From an uncultured Lachnospiraceae bacterium (GTDB lineage: Bacteria > Bacillota > Clostridia > Lachnospirales > Lachnospiraceae): a DNA stretch of 64,000 bases. The number at the start of each line of letters is the position of its first letter. Within the stretch, counting starts at the first letter, position 1. The notes beneath the pieces are model-generated. The model searched no databases and was not told the DNA's origin. It was given only the letters and a program-made list of their open reading frames with translations. Location of the stretch: NCBI GenBank assembly GCA_947089905.1, contig CAMUMG010000001.1, positions 496,001-560,000 of the forward strand, read 5' to 3'. The position numbers and the translations under genes are program-made. Positions 18,805-26,831 of this stretch are shown piece by piece.

Positions 18805-19676
18805 AAAGAAATCACTCCTTTCGTACTTAAAACTCCCTCAATTCGCGGATCGATTGTTTTAGCTTCATCAAGTGCTTTAGCAAAACTTTTAAATAAAGCT
18901 TCTGCAATATGATGATTATTTTTTCCATCTAATACTTTTAAATGCAGATTCATTCCAGCATTATAAGAAATAGCATAAAAAAATTCTCTCACCATTTCCG
19001 TTTCCATATAGCCGAGACGTTCAGCTGTAAATTCGGCTGTATAATTCAAATAAGGACGACCACAAAAATCAACTGCACATAAAACCAATGTTTCATCCAT
19101 TGGCAGCAGACAAGAACCATATCGTTTTATTCCTTTTTTTTCTCCTAATGCCTCTTTTAATGCCTGCCCTAATACGATTCCTGTATCTTCTATTGTATGA
19201 TGTCCGTCTACTATTAAATCTCCTTGTACTTTAAGTTTTAAATCTAAAAAACCATGTTTTGCTACTGCATATAGCATATGATCAAAAAATCCAATTCCTG
19301 TATCAATTACTGCTTCTCCTGTACCATCTAAATTTAATTCTAAACAAATCCTTGTTTCTTTTGTCACTCTTTCCACTTTTGCAGTTCGCAAACTCCTATC
19401 AACCCTTTCGTCTGGTTCTTTTAAAATCTCTGATTGTTGTTCTCTCTTTTTTGATAGCTCTTTTTTTTGTTCTGATTCTGATATAGAGTCTTTATTTTGT
19501 GCAAGTCCTAGATCAGAAGCCGCTTCAAATGTACCTAACCAGTCTACTCGGTAAGATTCTTCTTCATCTGCTATTTGTGTAAAATTATTATTCGTTTCTT
19601 GTGGTAGAATCTCTTCTGGTTGCTTTGTTTGGGGAATACTATTTGACTTCCATTTTCTTCTATTTTTAGAACTCAT
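18801..19676 (-). CDS. hisB: Imidazoleglycerol-phosphate dehydratase with ~95-residue N-terminal extension
   Basis: 291 residues, against about 195 for a monofunctional HisB. The normal HisB begins near residue 97 (LRTAKVERVTKETRI) and has FFDHMLYAVAKHGF, DGHHTIEDTGI, and NNHHIAEALFKSFAKAL, carrying the metal-binding His/Glu residues. The preceding ~95 residues are polar and charged (many K, E, Q, S) with a short aromatic patch YRVDWLGTF; I do not recognise it. Translation of the extension is supported by AAGGA 8 nt before the ATG. A TTG within an AGGAG-containing context at the normal start is an alternative. Part of the his operon. Confidence 0.92.
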   Translation of the reverse strand: MSSKNRRKWKSNSIPQTKQPEEILPQETNNNFTQIADEEESYRVDWLGTFEAASDLGLAQNKDSISESEQKKELSKKREQQSEILKEPDERVDRSLRTAKVERVTKETRICLELNLDGTGEAVIDTGIGFFDHMLYAVAKHGFLDLKLKVQGDLIVDGHHTIEDTGIVLGQALKEALGEKKGIKRYGSCLLPMDETLVLCAVDFCGRPYLNYTAEFTAERLGYMETEMVREFFYAISYNAGMNLHLKVLDGKNNHHIAEALFKSFAKALDEAKTIDPRIEGVLSTKGVISL

Positions 19677-19714
19677 CCTCTTTTTCCTTCTTTTTTATGT
19701 ATTTTACTCTTCTT

Positions 19715-21007
19715 TTAATCCTCTAATCGTACTGCAATCGAATTAGCATGTGCCGTTAAACCTTCTGCATTTGCAAAGGTTATAATATCTTTTGCCACTG
19801 GCAATAATGCCTTTTTGGAATAAGAAATGATACTAGACTTTTTTATAAAATCATCCACTCCAAGAGGAGAGAAAAATTTTGCAGTTCCATTTGTTGGAAG
19901 AACGTGATTTGGACCAGCAAAATAATCTCCCAATGGTTCACTAGAATACTCCCCTAAAAAGATTGCCCCTGCATTTTTTATTTTTGTCATTATCTCAAAC
20001 GCATCTTTTGTTATAATTTCTAAATGCTCGGAAGCAATTTCATTGACTGCTTCAACTGCTTCTTCCATAGAATCTGTAATAAATAAGTATCCATATTTGT
20101 CTAATGATTTCATCAAAATTTCTCTTCTGGAAAGTTTTTCTATCATCCTATCAATCTGGTTTGAAACATCCTCTGCTAATTTTTTGCTTGTTGTTATTAA
20201 AATAGCAGATGCTAATTCATCATGTTCTGCTTGAGATAATAAATCGGCTGCTACATAGCAAGGATTCGCTGTTTCATCAGCAAGAACTAAAATCTCACTT
20301 GGTCCTGCAATCGAATCAATACTGGCATAGCCATATACTGCCTTTTTAGCAAGTGCCACATAAATATTTCCCGGTCCTACAATCTTATCTACTTTTGGAA
20401 TTGTTTCTGTTCCAAACGCAAGTGCTGCAACTGCCTGCGCACCACCCACTTTATAAATCTTTGTAACTTTTGCTTCCTTTGCTGCTACTAAAGTTCCCTC
20501 ATACACACTTCCATCTGCTCTTGGAGGTGTTGTCATAATGATCTGTTCTACTCCTGCTACCTTTGCAGGAATCACATTCATTAAAACAGAAGATGGATAG
20601 GCTGCCTTTCCGCCTGGTACATAAACGCCTACTGAGTGAATTGGTGTAATCTTTTGTCCTAAAATACTGCCATCAGGTTTTGAGTCAAACCAGCTATATC
20701 GTCTTTGTTTTTCATGATACTGTTCAATGTTTCTAGCTGCCTTTCGAATGACATCTAATGTATTTGGATCGATCTTTTGATAGGCCTTTTCAAATTCTGC
20801 TTCACTTACTAAAATATTATCAGTCGAAATTTCCGCTTTGTCAAATTGTTTTGTGTACTCAAATAATACCTTATCTCCTTGTTCTTTCACTGCCTCAATA
20901 ATTTCTGTCACTTTTTTTTCATATTCTCCATATTGATTTGGACTACGTTTTAAAAGATCATTTAGTAAATTCTTCTTAGTCGTTTCATTTAATGGCACGA
21001 TCCTCAT
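19715..21007 (-). CDS. hisD: Histidinol dehydrogenase
   Basis: 430 residues. Visible motifs: HSVGVYVPGGKAAYPSSVLMNVIPA, GGAQAVAALAFGTE, KIVGPGNIYVALAK, DSIAGPSEILVLAD and EHLEI, matching zinc-dependent HisD. It oxidises histidinol to histidine in two NAD+-dependent steps. The start at 21007 follows GGGAG by 9 nt and lies 19 nt after the hisG stop; a longer frame reaching into hisG is disfavoured. Confidence 0.96.
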   Translation of the reverse strand: MRIVPLNETTKKNLLNDLLKRSPNQYGEYEKKVTEIIEAVKEQGDKVLFEYTKQFDKAEISTDNILVSEAEFEKAYQKIDPNTLDVIRKAARNIEQYHEKQRRYSWFDSKPDGSILGQKITPIHSVGVYVPGGKAAYPSSVLMNVIPAKVAGVEQIIMTTPPRADGSVYEGTLVAAKEAKVTKIYKVGGAQAVAALAFGTETIPKVDKIVGPGNIYVALAKKAVYGYASIDSIAGPSEILVLADETANPCYVAADLLSQAEHDELASAILITTSKKLAEDVSNQIDRMIEKLSRREILMKSLDKYGYLFITDSMEEAVEAVNEIASEHLEIITKDAFEIMTKIKNAGAIFLGEYSSEPLGDYFAGPNHVLPTNGTAKFFSPLGVDDFIKKSSIISYSKKALLPVAKDIITFANAEGLTAHANSIAVRLED

Positions 21008-21026
21008 TTTATCTATCTCCCTTTTC

Positions 21027-21662
21027 CTATAAAATATCACGAAGTTTATTAATCATTTGATTAATCCGCTCTTGTTCCATTTTCATACTCACTTGGTTGA
21101 CTACCATACGTGCTGACAGTGGACAGATTTCTTCTAAAATTTCCAATCCATTTTCTTTTAATGTTGTTCCAGTCTCTACAATATCTACTATAACTTCAGA
21201 AAGCCCTACAATTGGAGCTAACTCGATGGAACCATTCAATTTAATAATTTCTACTGTTTGATGCTTTTTATTATAAAAATAATCTTTTGTAATATTTGGA
21301 TACTTTGTTGCTACTCGAATCAATTCTCCATGTTGTAACAACTCTTTTGCATTGGCTGGCCCTGCTACACACATCCGACAGTATCCTAATTTTAAATCTA
21401 AGACTTCATAAAGCTTTTTTCCTTCTTCTAAAATCGTATCTTTTCCAACAATTCCAATATCTGCTGCCCCATATTCTACATATGTTGGAACATCATTTGC
21501 TTTTGCTAAGAAAAAATTTATTTTCTGCTCTTCGTTTGAAAAAATCAGCTTTCTGGATTCTGGATCTTTCATCTCTTCACAGGTAATTCCAATCTGTTCT
21601 AATAATTTCATTGCCTTAGCTGCAAGCCGTCCTTTTGCTAATGCAACTGTAATTGTTTTCAT
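21027..21662 (-). CDS. hisG: ATP phosphoribosyltransferase, short form
   Basis: 211 residues, the short HisG class without the C-terminal regulatory domain. Conserved parts are [35 protein letters not shown], and [16 protein letters not shown], the phosphoribosyl-binding loop. It makes phosphoribosyl-ATP, the first committed step, and needs HisZ for activity; hisZ is the gene directly upstream. Confidence 0.95.
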   Translation of the reverse strand: MKTITVALAKGRLAAKAMKLLEQIGITCEEMKDPESRKLIFSNEEQKINFFLAKANDVPTYVEYGAADIGIVGKDTILEEGKKLYEVLDLKLGYCRMCVAGPANAKELLQHGELIRVATKYPNITKDYFYNKKHQTVEIIKLNGSIELAPIVGLSEVIVDIVETGTTLKENGLEILEEICPLSARMVVNQVSMKMEQERINQMINKLRDIL

Positions 21663-21755
21663 AAATAAAATCCTTTCTGTTGTTGTAGGCGGTGGAATGA
21701 GCCTTGTAACTTCTTGTAAAAAACACGATTTCTTGTTATCATCTTAGCATCTTTT

Positions 21756-23021
21756 TTATTGCCTTAAAAAATCTATCAGATTTGCTTTTTGTATTGCTCC
21801 ATCCTTTGTACGAACCAAATGCACCTGTTTGTTATTATCCAAATGTAAAATTCCGCCTAATCCCATTCTGTTTGCATAATCTATATAGTCTTGCAAAGCA
21901 TATTCTTTTTGTTCTACATATAATTCTACTCTCATATTTTCTTTTCGAAATTGTTTTGCTAATTGAATTGCAATCGTTTGTACTTTTATTTGATATACTA
22001 ACAGAGTATCTTCTGATTCTTGATTTACCAAAAGATTTTGGCGAGAAAGTGCTAATAAAAGCTGATCTAAAATAAGAGCTGCTCCAATAGCAGGAGCATC
22101 TTTTCCAAATTGACCAATTAAACTGTCATATCTTCCACCTGTAGCCACAGCATCTCCTGTTTTATAGGTAAACGCCCGAAATATAATTCCTGTATAATAA
22201 TTATAGTTACTAAGCATACCAAGGTCAAATGTAATATAAGATTCAAATTCATAAACTTTTAAAAGTTCATATAATTGTTCTAATCGATTTAGTGCTGCTA
22301 TAGAACGGGAATTATGAACATAGTTTTTGATATCTTTTACCTTTTCTATTGTTCCAAACAATTCTGGAAGCTGATAAAAAAGTTTATTTAATGGCTCTTC
22401 TAATTTTTTTTCTTGTAATAGCTCTTCCATTCCAAATAGATTTTTATTTTCAATTAATTCTCTAAGTTTTACTGCTTCCTCCTCTTGTAGCCCTGCTTCT
22501 TCTACCAATCCCGCAAAAAATTCTACATTTCCAATTTCTACCTGAAATTCCTTTAGTCCTGCAGTCAATAGACAATCTACTGTCATTGCGATCATCTCTG
22601 CATCTGCTTCTACACTAGGATCATTTATTAACTCTGCTCCAAGCTGTGTAACTTCCTTTAGTTTTCCTTGTAAACTGATATTATTTCGATATGTATTACC
22701 ACAATACATCAATCGAATTGGTAATTCCTCTTCTTTAAAATATTTTGCTACACAGCGAGCAATCGGAGGAGTCATATCTGGACGTAATGCAAGTGTATTT
22801 CCCTCTCGATCAAAAAAACGAAACATATTCGTTTGTGCAACTGTTCCCTTCTCGCTACTAAAAACATCAAAAAACTCAAAAGTAGGTGTCTGAATTTCTC
22901 TAAAGCCATAACGATGGATACAGTCAATCAATGCGTTTTGTACGTTTAATTTTTTGATACATTCTGTATTATAAATATCCCTGACTCCTTCAGGAGTATG
23001 TAATAAACGTTCCTTCATCAT
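21756..23021 (-). CDS. hisZ: ATP phosphoribosyltransferase regulatory subunit HisZ
   Basis: 421 residues resembling class II histidyl-tRNA synthetase but shortened. It starts LHTPEGVRDIYNTEC, with FEFFDVFS, FRFFDREGNTLALRPDMTPPIAR and the later YYTGIIFRAFTYKTGDAVATGGRYDSLIGQFG motifs. Pairing with short HisG and its place at the head of the operon favour HisZ over a true HisS. It forms the hetero-octameric transferase with HisG and confers histidine feedback. AGGAC lies 4 nt before the first ATG. Confidence 0.93.
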   Translation of the reverse strand: MMKERLLHTPEGVRDIYNTECIKKLNVQNALIDCIHRYGFREIQTPTFEFFDVFSSEKGTVAQTNMFRFFDREGNTLALRPDMTPPIARCVAKYFKEEELPIRLMYCGNTYRNNISLQGKLKEVTQLGAELINDPSVEADAEMIAMTVDCLLTAGLKEFQVEIGNVEFFAGLVEEAGLQEEEAVKLRELIENKNLFGMEELLQEKKLEEPLNKLFYQLPELFGTIEKVKDIKNYVHNSRSIAALNRLEQLYELLKVYEFESYITFDLGMLSNYNYYTGIIFRAFTYKTGDAVATGGRYDSLIGQFGKDAPAIGAALILDQLLLALSRQNLLVNQESEDTLLVYQIKVQTIAIQLAKQFRKENMRVELYVEQKEYALQDYIDYANRMGLGGILHLDNNKQVHLVRTKDGAIQKANLIDFLRQ

Positions 23022-23050
23022 TTAAGTCCTTTCCTTGATTACTTTATTAA

Positions 23051-23080
23051 GGTAACGTTATAATCTATTACCATAGTAAT
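23051..23080 (-). promoter_or_regulatory. Dyad-symmetric leader element upstream of hisZ
   Basis: Immediately after the predicted transcription start there are three overlapping symmetries: ATTAC-CATA-GTAAT (23067-23080, plus strand), the 8-bp palindrome TAACGTTA (23053-23060), and GGTAA...TTACC (23051-23055 with 23068-23072). This is the position of an operator; the identity of any regulator is unknown. Confidence 0.35.
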
Positions 23081-23086
23081 TTAATA

Positions 23087-23115
23087 ATTATACGATATGT
23101 CTTCTAGCCTGTCAA
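23087..23115 (-). promoter_or_regulatory. Consensus sigma-A promoter of the histidine operon
   Basis: TTGACA (23110-23115), a 17-nt spacer and TATAAT (23087-23092) read towards hisZ, both boxes perfect. It starts about 10 nt past the recU stop codon. Confidence 0.92.
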
Positions 23116-23125
23116 GTATCTGTAT

Positions 23126-23656
23126 TTAATCTCGTTCCTTTAAATCTTTTTGAATAAAATCCAAATAGGGAAGATACATTCCACCTGTTGTATGAAAAAA
23201 ATATTCTTCTGAAAGCTCTTCAAAACGAATACTCTTTCTTCCTCCATTTTTTGCCCGTTGCCAAAATTGTTCTAATTCTAAAAACCGCATATAATAATAT
23301 ACATCCTTCTTAGTAAAAGAAATCAAAAGAAAAGAAATGCCCTCTTGTCTTTCGAAATCTTTCATAAATGCAACTTGATGCTCATGAATATTTTGAAGGG
23401 CAAAAGTATCTACTGCACACTCTTTTGCATCAAAACAGACTGGAATTCCCTGTACTGCACCAATATAGTCTACAGTACTTTTTTGATCAAAATATGCCAA
23501 TGTAATTTGTCTATTTTTTTTATTAATCTCTACTGGAGTAATTGGTGTTGGAACTTTTTGAATAAGTGCAAGATTACGTTCCCGATACTTTTCATTCGTT
23601 AAATTCACCATTTCTTCTAATAAAGAACCTCGTAGTCCTCTCGAATTCCACGACAT
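23126..23656 (-). CDS. recU: Holliday junction resolvase RecU
   Basis: 176 residues, a little shorter than Bacillus RecU. The PD-(D/E)XK nuclease pattern is visible as RGLRGSLLEEMVN (first acidic residue), STVDYIGAVQGIPVCFDAKEC (D, E and K of the core) and the Gln of HEHQVAF. It resolves four-way junctions during recombination and chromosome segregation. GGAGG precedes the ATG. It ends the operon that starts with the RsuA-type synthase at 26687. Confidence 0.92.
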   Translation of the reverse strand: MSWNSRGLRGSLLEEMVNLTNEKYRERNLALIQKVPTPITPVEINKKNRQITLAYFDQKSTVDYIGAVQGIPVCFDAKECAVDTFALQNIHEHQVAFMKDFERQEGISFLLISFTKKDVYYYMRFLELEQFWQRAKNGGRKSIRFEELSEEYFFHTTGGMYLPYLDFIQKDLKERD

Positions 23657-23665
23657 AACTACCTC

Positions 23666-24667
23666 CTAATCTTTCATATTTAAAAGTTCTCTTTGCATTT
23701 TTTCAAATAGTTCTGGAGGTTTACAATATATTTCTCGCTTTGAAAGTCCTTTAAATTCTTGTGAAAGTTCTGGAAATACTAAACGGTACGCATGTAGCAT
23801 CTGAAAAGATATTCCATAATCCTTTTTTAATTGTTTATTCCACTGTGAATTCCCATATTTTTGATCACCTGCAATTGGATATCCAAGAAATGCCAAATGA
23901 GCTCTGATTTGATGTGGTTTTCCTGTAAATAATTGAATTTCTAATAAAGTAACCCCTTTATGACAGCAAAGTGGTCTATACTTCGTCTCAATAGTACAGT
24001 AATTTTCTTGTTCTTCCTTAGATAGCAGTTCATATGTTTCTTTTGAAAGCACTTTTACTTGATTTTTGGATTCCTCTTTATATAAAAAGGCGATTTCTTT
24101 TTTTATGCTTGTAAGTTCTCCTTTGACAATACATAAATAATATTTTTGAATTGTCCGTTTCCGAAACAATTCTGTCATTTTTTGAAGACCTGCAAGTGAT
24201 TTTCCAGCAACTACAATGCCACTTGTATTTCGGTCTAATCGATTACATACACTGGGAGAAAAAACGGTTAAATCATCTTTTGTTAATGCTTTTGTTTTAT
24301 ATAAGTAAAAAGATATCATTTCTACTAAAGAGATATCTTCTTTCTTTGCTTTTTGTGAAAGAACTCCTGTTGGTTTATTTACAATTAAAACATTATCATC
24401 TTCATATAATACTGAGAAATCACAGGCAACTTCTTCTATTTCTAACTCAGGTTGAAATTTTGTAATCGTCTCTTCTGATAGATATAGAGAAATTTTATCA
24501 TCTAAACAAAGTATTTCTTTCCCCTCTGCCCTTTTTTCATTTAATACAATATTTTTTTTTCTTAACATTTTATATAAAAAACTTTTAGGTGCAAGCGACA
24601 AATACTTTATGAGAAACTTATCTAATCGTTGTCCTGCATCTTTTCCTTCTATGGTAATCTGTCGCAT
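23666..24667 (-). CDS. RluA-family 23S rRNA/tRNA pseudouridine synthase
   Basis: 333 residues. An N-terminal S4 RNA-binding domain (GQRLDKFLIKYLSLAPKSFLYKMLRKKNIVLN) precedes the catalytic domain with the signature NRLDRNTSGIVV holding the catalytic Asp, and KPHQIRAHLAFLGYPIAGDQKYG. It isomerises uridine in rRNA; the exact site (RluC- or RluD-type) is not determined. AGGAG lies 6 nt before the ATG, and the stop is 9 nt before recU. Confidence 0.92.
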   Translation of the reverse strand: MRQITIEGKDAGQRLDKFLIKYLSLAPKSFLYKMLRKKNIVLNEKRAEGKEILCLDDKISLYLSEETITKFQPELEIEEVACDFSVLYEDDNVLIVNKPTGVLSQKAKKEDISLVEMISFYLYKTKALTKDDLTVFSPSVCNRLDRNTSGIVVAGKSLAGLQKMTELFRKRTIQKYYLCIVKGELTSIKKEIAFLYKEESKNQVKVLSKETYELLSKEEQENYCTIETKYRPLCCHKGVTLLEIQLFTGKPHQIRAHLAFLGYPIAGDQKYGNSQWNKQLKKDYGISFQMLHAYRLVFPELSQEFKGLSKREIYCKPPELFEKMQRELLNMKD

Positions 24668-24676
24668 TTTAATCTC

Positions 24677-25252
24677 CTATTCTACTAAAAGAGAAGTCAG
24701 ATAATCAAGTAATTCCTGTTTTTCTTCACGAATTAAATTTCGATCCGCTATCTGAAATTTTTTAAAAAACTCTTTTTCTTGTGAAACGATTGTCACTTTA
24801 TATGCCCATCCACGCTTTTTAATCGATTCTTTTAAATACTTCTCTATTATCTTAAGAGAATCTTTCTTTCTTCCTAACAGTCCAATCACCTCATTTCCTG
24901 CAACACAAAGTACAGAAAGAAACATAATCTTTTCTGGCGAGGTAAATACTGCATCATAAAAAATGATGTCCTCTTGTTGTTTCATCGTATCTACTTTGTG
25001 TTTTAGTTGTACTGGAATGGTACGAAATGGAGCAAAAACAATAAAATTGACTAATTTCTTGGCAGCAGGAAGTACAAAAAGAAATGATATAATCGTAAAT
25101 AAATTTGCTTTTTCAAATTTATTTAGTAAAAGTCCAATCCCAAAAATGGCAAGTCCAATCAAAATATAGAACAAAACCATAAAAGGCTGTGTTCTTCGTT
25201 TAAAATCAATATATCCATACTCACCCTTTTTAAGTTTTTGTTTTTGTGCCAT
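24677..25252 (-). CDS. Unknown membrane protein with two transmembrane segments
   Basis: 191 residues. A short basic N-terminus is followed by two hydrophobic segments (about residues 24-45 and 50-72), then a soluble C-terminal domain of about 115 residues with KEFFKKFQIADRNLIREEKQELLDYL at the end split by charged helices. I do not recognise a family. It lies between a HAD phosphatase and an RluA synthase on the same strand, so it is expressed with RNA-modification and recombination genes, but that does not assign a role. The AAAGGAG site is 14 nt from the ATG, a long spacing. Confidence 0.75.
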   Translation of the reverse strand: MAQKQKLKKGEYGYIDFKRRTQPFMVLFYILIGLAIFGIGLLLNKFEKANLFTIISFLFVLPAAKKLVNFIVFAPFRTIPVQLKHKVDTMKQQEDIIFYDAVFTSPEKIMFLSVLCVAGNEVIGLLGRKKDSLKIIEKYLKESIKKRGWAYKVTIVSQEKEFFKKFQIADRNLIREEKQELLDYLTSLLVE

Positions 25253-25284
25253 AATTGATCTTTTTCTCCTTTTTTTCTATTTTA

Positions 25285-25929
25285 TTATAATAATACTGTA
25301 AAATCTGGTATATAAAAATCTGCTAACTGTCGTTTTTGTTGATCTTGTGCTTCGGAATATTTATCATAAACTGCACATGTTTTCATTCCTGCACTCTTTC
25401 CAGCTAAAATTCCTGATATAATATCTTCAAAAACAAGACATTTTTTTGGTGTTACATTTAATTTATCTGCAACAAACAAATAGATATCTGGAGAAGGTTT
25501 TCCCTTTGCTACTTCGCAAGAGGTATGAACTGCATCAAAAAAGGAGCGAACCTTTAATTGCTCCAACACCATTGTGACAAGCGTAACCGAGTTACTTGTT
25601 GCAATTCCCATCTTTATCTTTTTTTCTTTTAATTTATGAAGTAATTCGAATACTCCCTTTTTTAAAGAAACTTCATACTTATACTTTTCATACGCCATCT
25701 CATTCCAATCCTTTTTTATTTTTTCAATTGGATCACAGATATGAAACCGCTCTTTAAAATAAATAGCTGTTTCCGAAAAACTCATTCCCTCAATAGAAGG
25801 CTGTAAGTCTTTCGGACAAGTTAAACCAAATCTTTTAAGATATTCAATATCTATGGATTCCCACATCCACATGGAATCGATTAGAGTTCCATCTAAGTCA
25901 AACAGCACTGCATCAATTTGATCAAACAT
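25285..25929 (-). CDS. HAD-superfamily hydrolase (beta-phosphoglucomutase/phosphatase-like)
   Basis: 214 residues with the HAD motifs I to IV: DAVLFDLDGTLIDSMW (nucleophile Asp), GIATSNS, the Lys of EVAKGKPSPDIYL, and LVFEDIISGILAGKSAG. The cap domain lies between motifs I and II as in subfamily IA. It probably dephosphorylates a small sugar phosphate or nucleotide; the substrate cannot be told. Start supported by AAAGGA 11 nt upstream; it begins 2 nt after the upstream pseudouridine synthase stop. Confidence 0.88.
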   Translation of the reverse strand: MFDQIDAVLFDLDGTLIDSMWMWESIDIEYLKRFGLTCPKDLQPSIEGMSFSETAIYFKERFHICDPIEKIKKDWNEMAYEKYKYEVSLKKGVFELLHKLKEKKIKMGIATSNSVTLVTMVLEQLKVRSFFDAVHTSCEVAKGKPSPDIYLFVADKLNVTPKKCLVFEDIISGILAGKSAGMKTCAVYDKYSEAQDQQKRQLADFYIPDFTVLL

Positions 25930-25931
25930 AT

Positions 25932-26687
25932 CTATTCTTTTCCTTTCTTAGAAACTTCTTCTTTTAATTGTTCTATCTCTTGTTCTGTCAGTGCCCGATA
26001 ACTTCCTAACTTTAATGTTTCTGGCAAACAGATTGATCCCATTGCAATTCGTTTTAAATACAAAACCTCTTTCCCAACTGCCAAAAACATCCTCTTTACC
26101 TGATGAAATTTTCCCTCTCGAATGGTAAGATGAATCTCTGAATAAAAATCATTGTCTTCTTGCCATACTCGCAAGATATCTAGTTTTGCAGGCATAGCAG
26201 TAAATTCTTCATCTACTGTCAATCCCTCTTGAAATTTTTTTTGATCCGTTGTATCGACCTTTCCTTTTATCTTAGCAAAATAGACTTTATCAATATGTTT
26301 TTTAGGTGATAATAGTTGATGTGCTAATGCTCCATCATTTGTAATAAGAAGCAGTCCTTCTGTATCTTTGTCTAATCTTCCTACAGGGAAAAGATCTTCC
26401 CTTTTTCGATCTTGAATAAGATCCACTACTGTTTTTTCTCTTTTATCTCTTGAAGCAGAAACAATTCCCGCTGGTTTATTCAACAGATAATATTCCATTT
26501 TACAATAACAAAGCAAATGCCCATTAAGAGCAATCTGATCCGTTTCTAAATTTATCTTTTGTTCTGGTATATAGATAACTTTCTGATTTACGGTCACTTT
26601 TCCCTCACAGATCAGTGTTTTTGCCTCTTTTCTTGTTCTTTTTGATACTTCAGAAAGATACCTATCTAACCTTAACAGCTCACTCAT
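25932..26687 (-). CDS. RsuA/RluB-family pseudouridine synthase
   Basis: 251 residues. An S4 domain (RLDRYLSEVSKRTRKEAKTLICEGKVTVN) is followed by the catalytic GRLDKDTEGLLLITNDGALAHQL and the family segments YFAKIKGKVD and EGKFHQVKRMF. RsuA/RluB enzymes modify 16S or 23S rRNA. It is the first gene of the five-gene operon ending with recU, with GGAGG 4 nt before the ATG and a good promoter 30 nt upstream. Confidence 0.93.
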   Translation of the reverse strand: MSELLRLDRYLSEVSKRTRKEAKTLICEGKVTVNQKVIYIPEQKINLETDQIALNGHLLCYCKMEYYLLNKPAGIVSASRDKREKTVVDLIQDRKREDLFPVGRLDKDTEGLLLITNDGALAHQLLSPKKHIDKVYFAKIKGKVDTTDQKKFQEGLTVDEEFTAMPAKLDILRVWQEDNDFYSEIHLTIREGKFHQVKRMFLAVGKEVLYLKRIAMGSICLPETLKLGSYRALTEQEIEQLKEEVSKKGKE

Positions 26688-26717
26688 AGAACCTCCAATA
26701 TTTTATTAACTGATTCT

Positions 26718-26746
26718 ATTATACAAAAAACAAAATCACTTTTCAA
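26718..26746 (-). promoter_or_regulatory. Promoter of the RsuA-HAD-RluA-recU operon
   Basis: TTGAAA (26741-26746), 17-nt spacer, TATAAT (26718-26723), reading leftwards; the ATG follows 31 nt after the -10 box. Confidence 0.85.
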
Positions 26747-26777
26747 GTAAACGATTTTTCATATATATTTGAAAATC

Positions 26778-26827
26778 AAAAGCAGAATATCCAAAATAAT
26801 AGAAAAATTTTTGGATATTCTGCTTTT
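26778..26827 (-). terminator. Terminator after the rRNA methyltransferase gene
   Basis: A perfect 19-bp inverted repeat (26778-26796 with 26809-26827, 12-nt loop) starts 5 nt after the stop codon at 26832; the 3' arm ends in TTTT and is followed by GATTTTC. It separates the LCP/SAS operon from the RsuA operon. Confidence 0.85.
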
Positions 26828-26831
26828 AAAA

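Noticed and set aside
21756-23021. Annotation of hisZ as histidyl-tRNA synthetase
   Set aside because: It heads the his operon beside a short HisG, and the sequence is the shortened HisZ type.
23022-23092. T-box or histidine leader peptide upstream of hisZ
   Set aside because: The leader is only about 60 nt and has no T-box sequence, His-rich frame or terminator.
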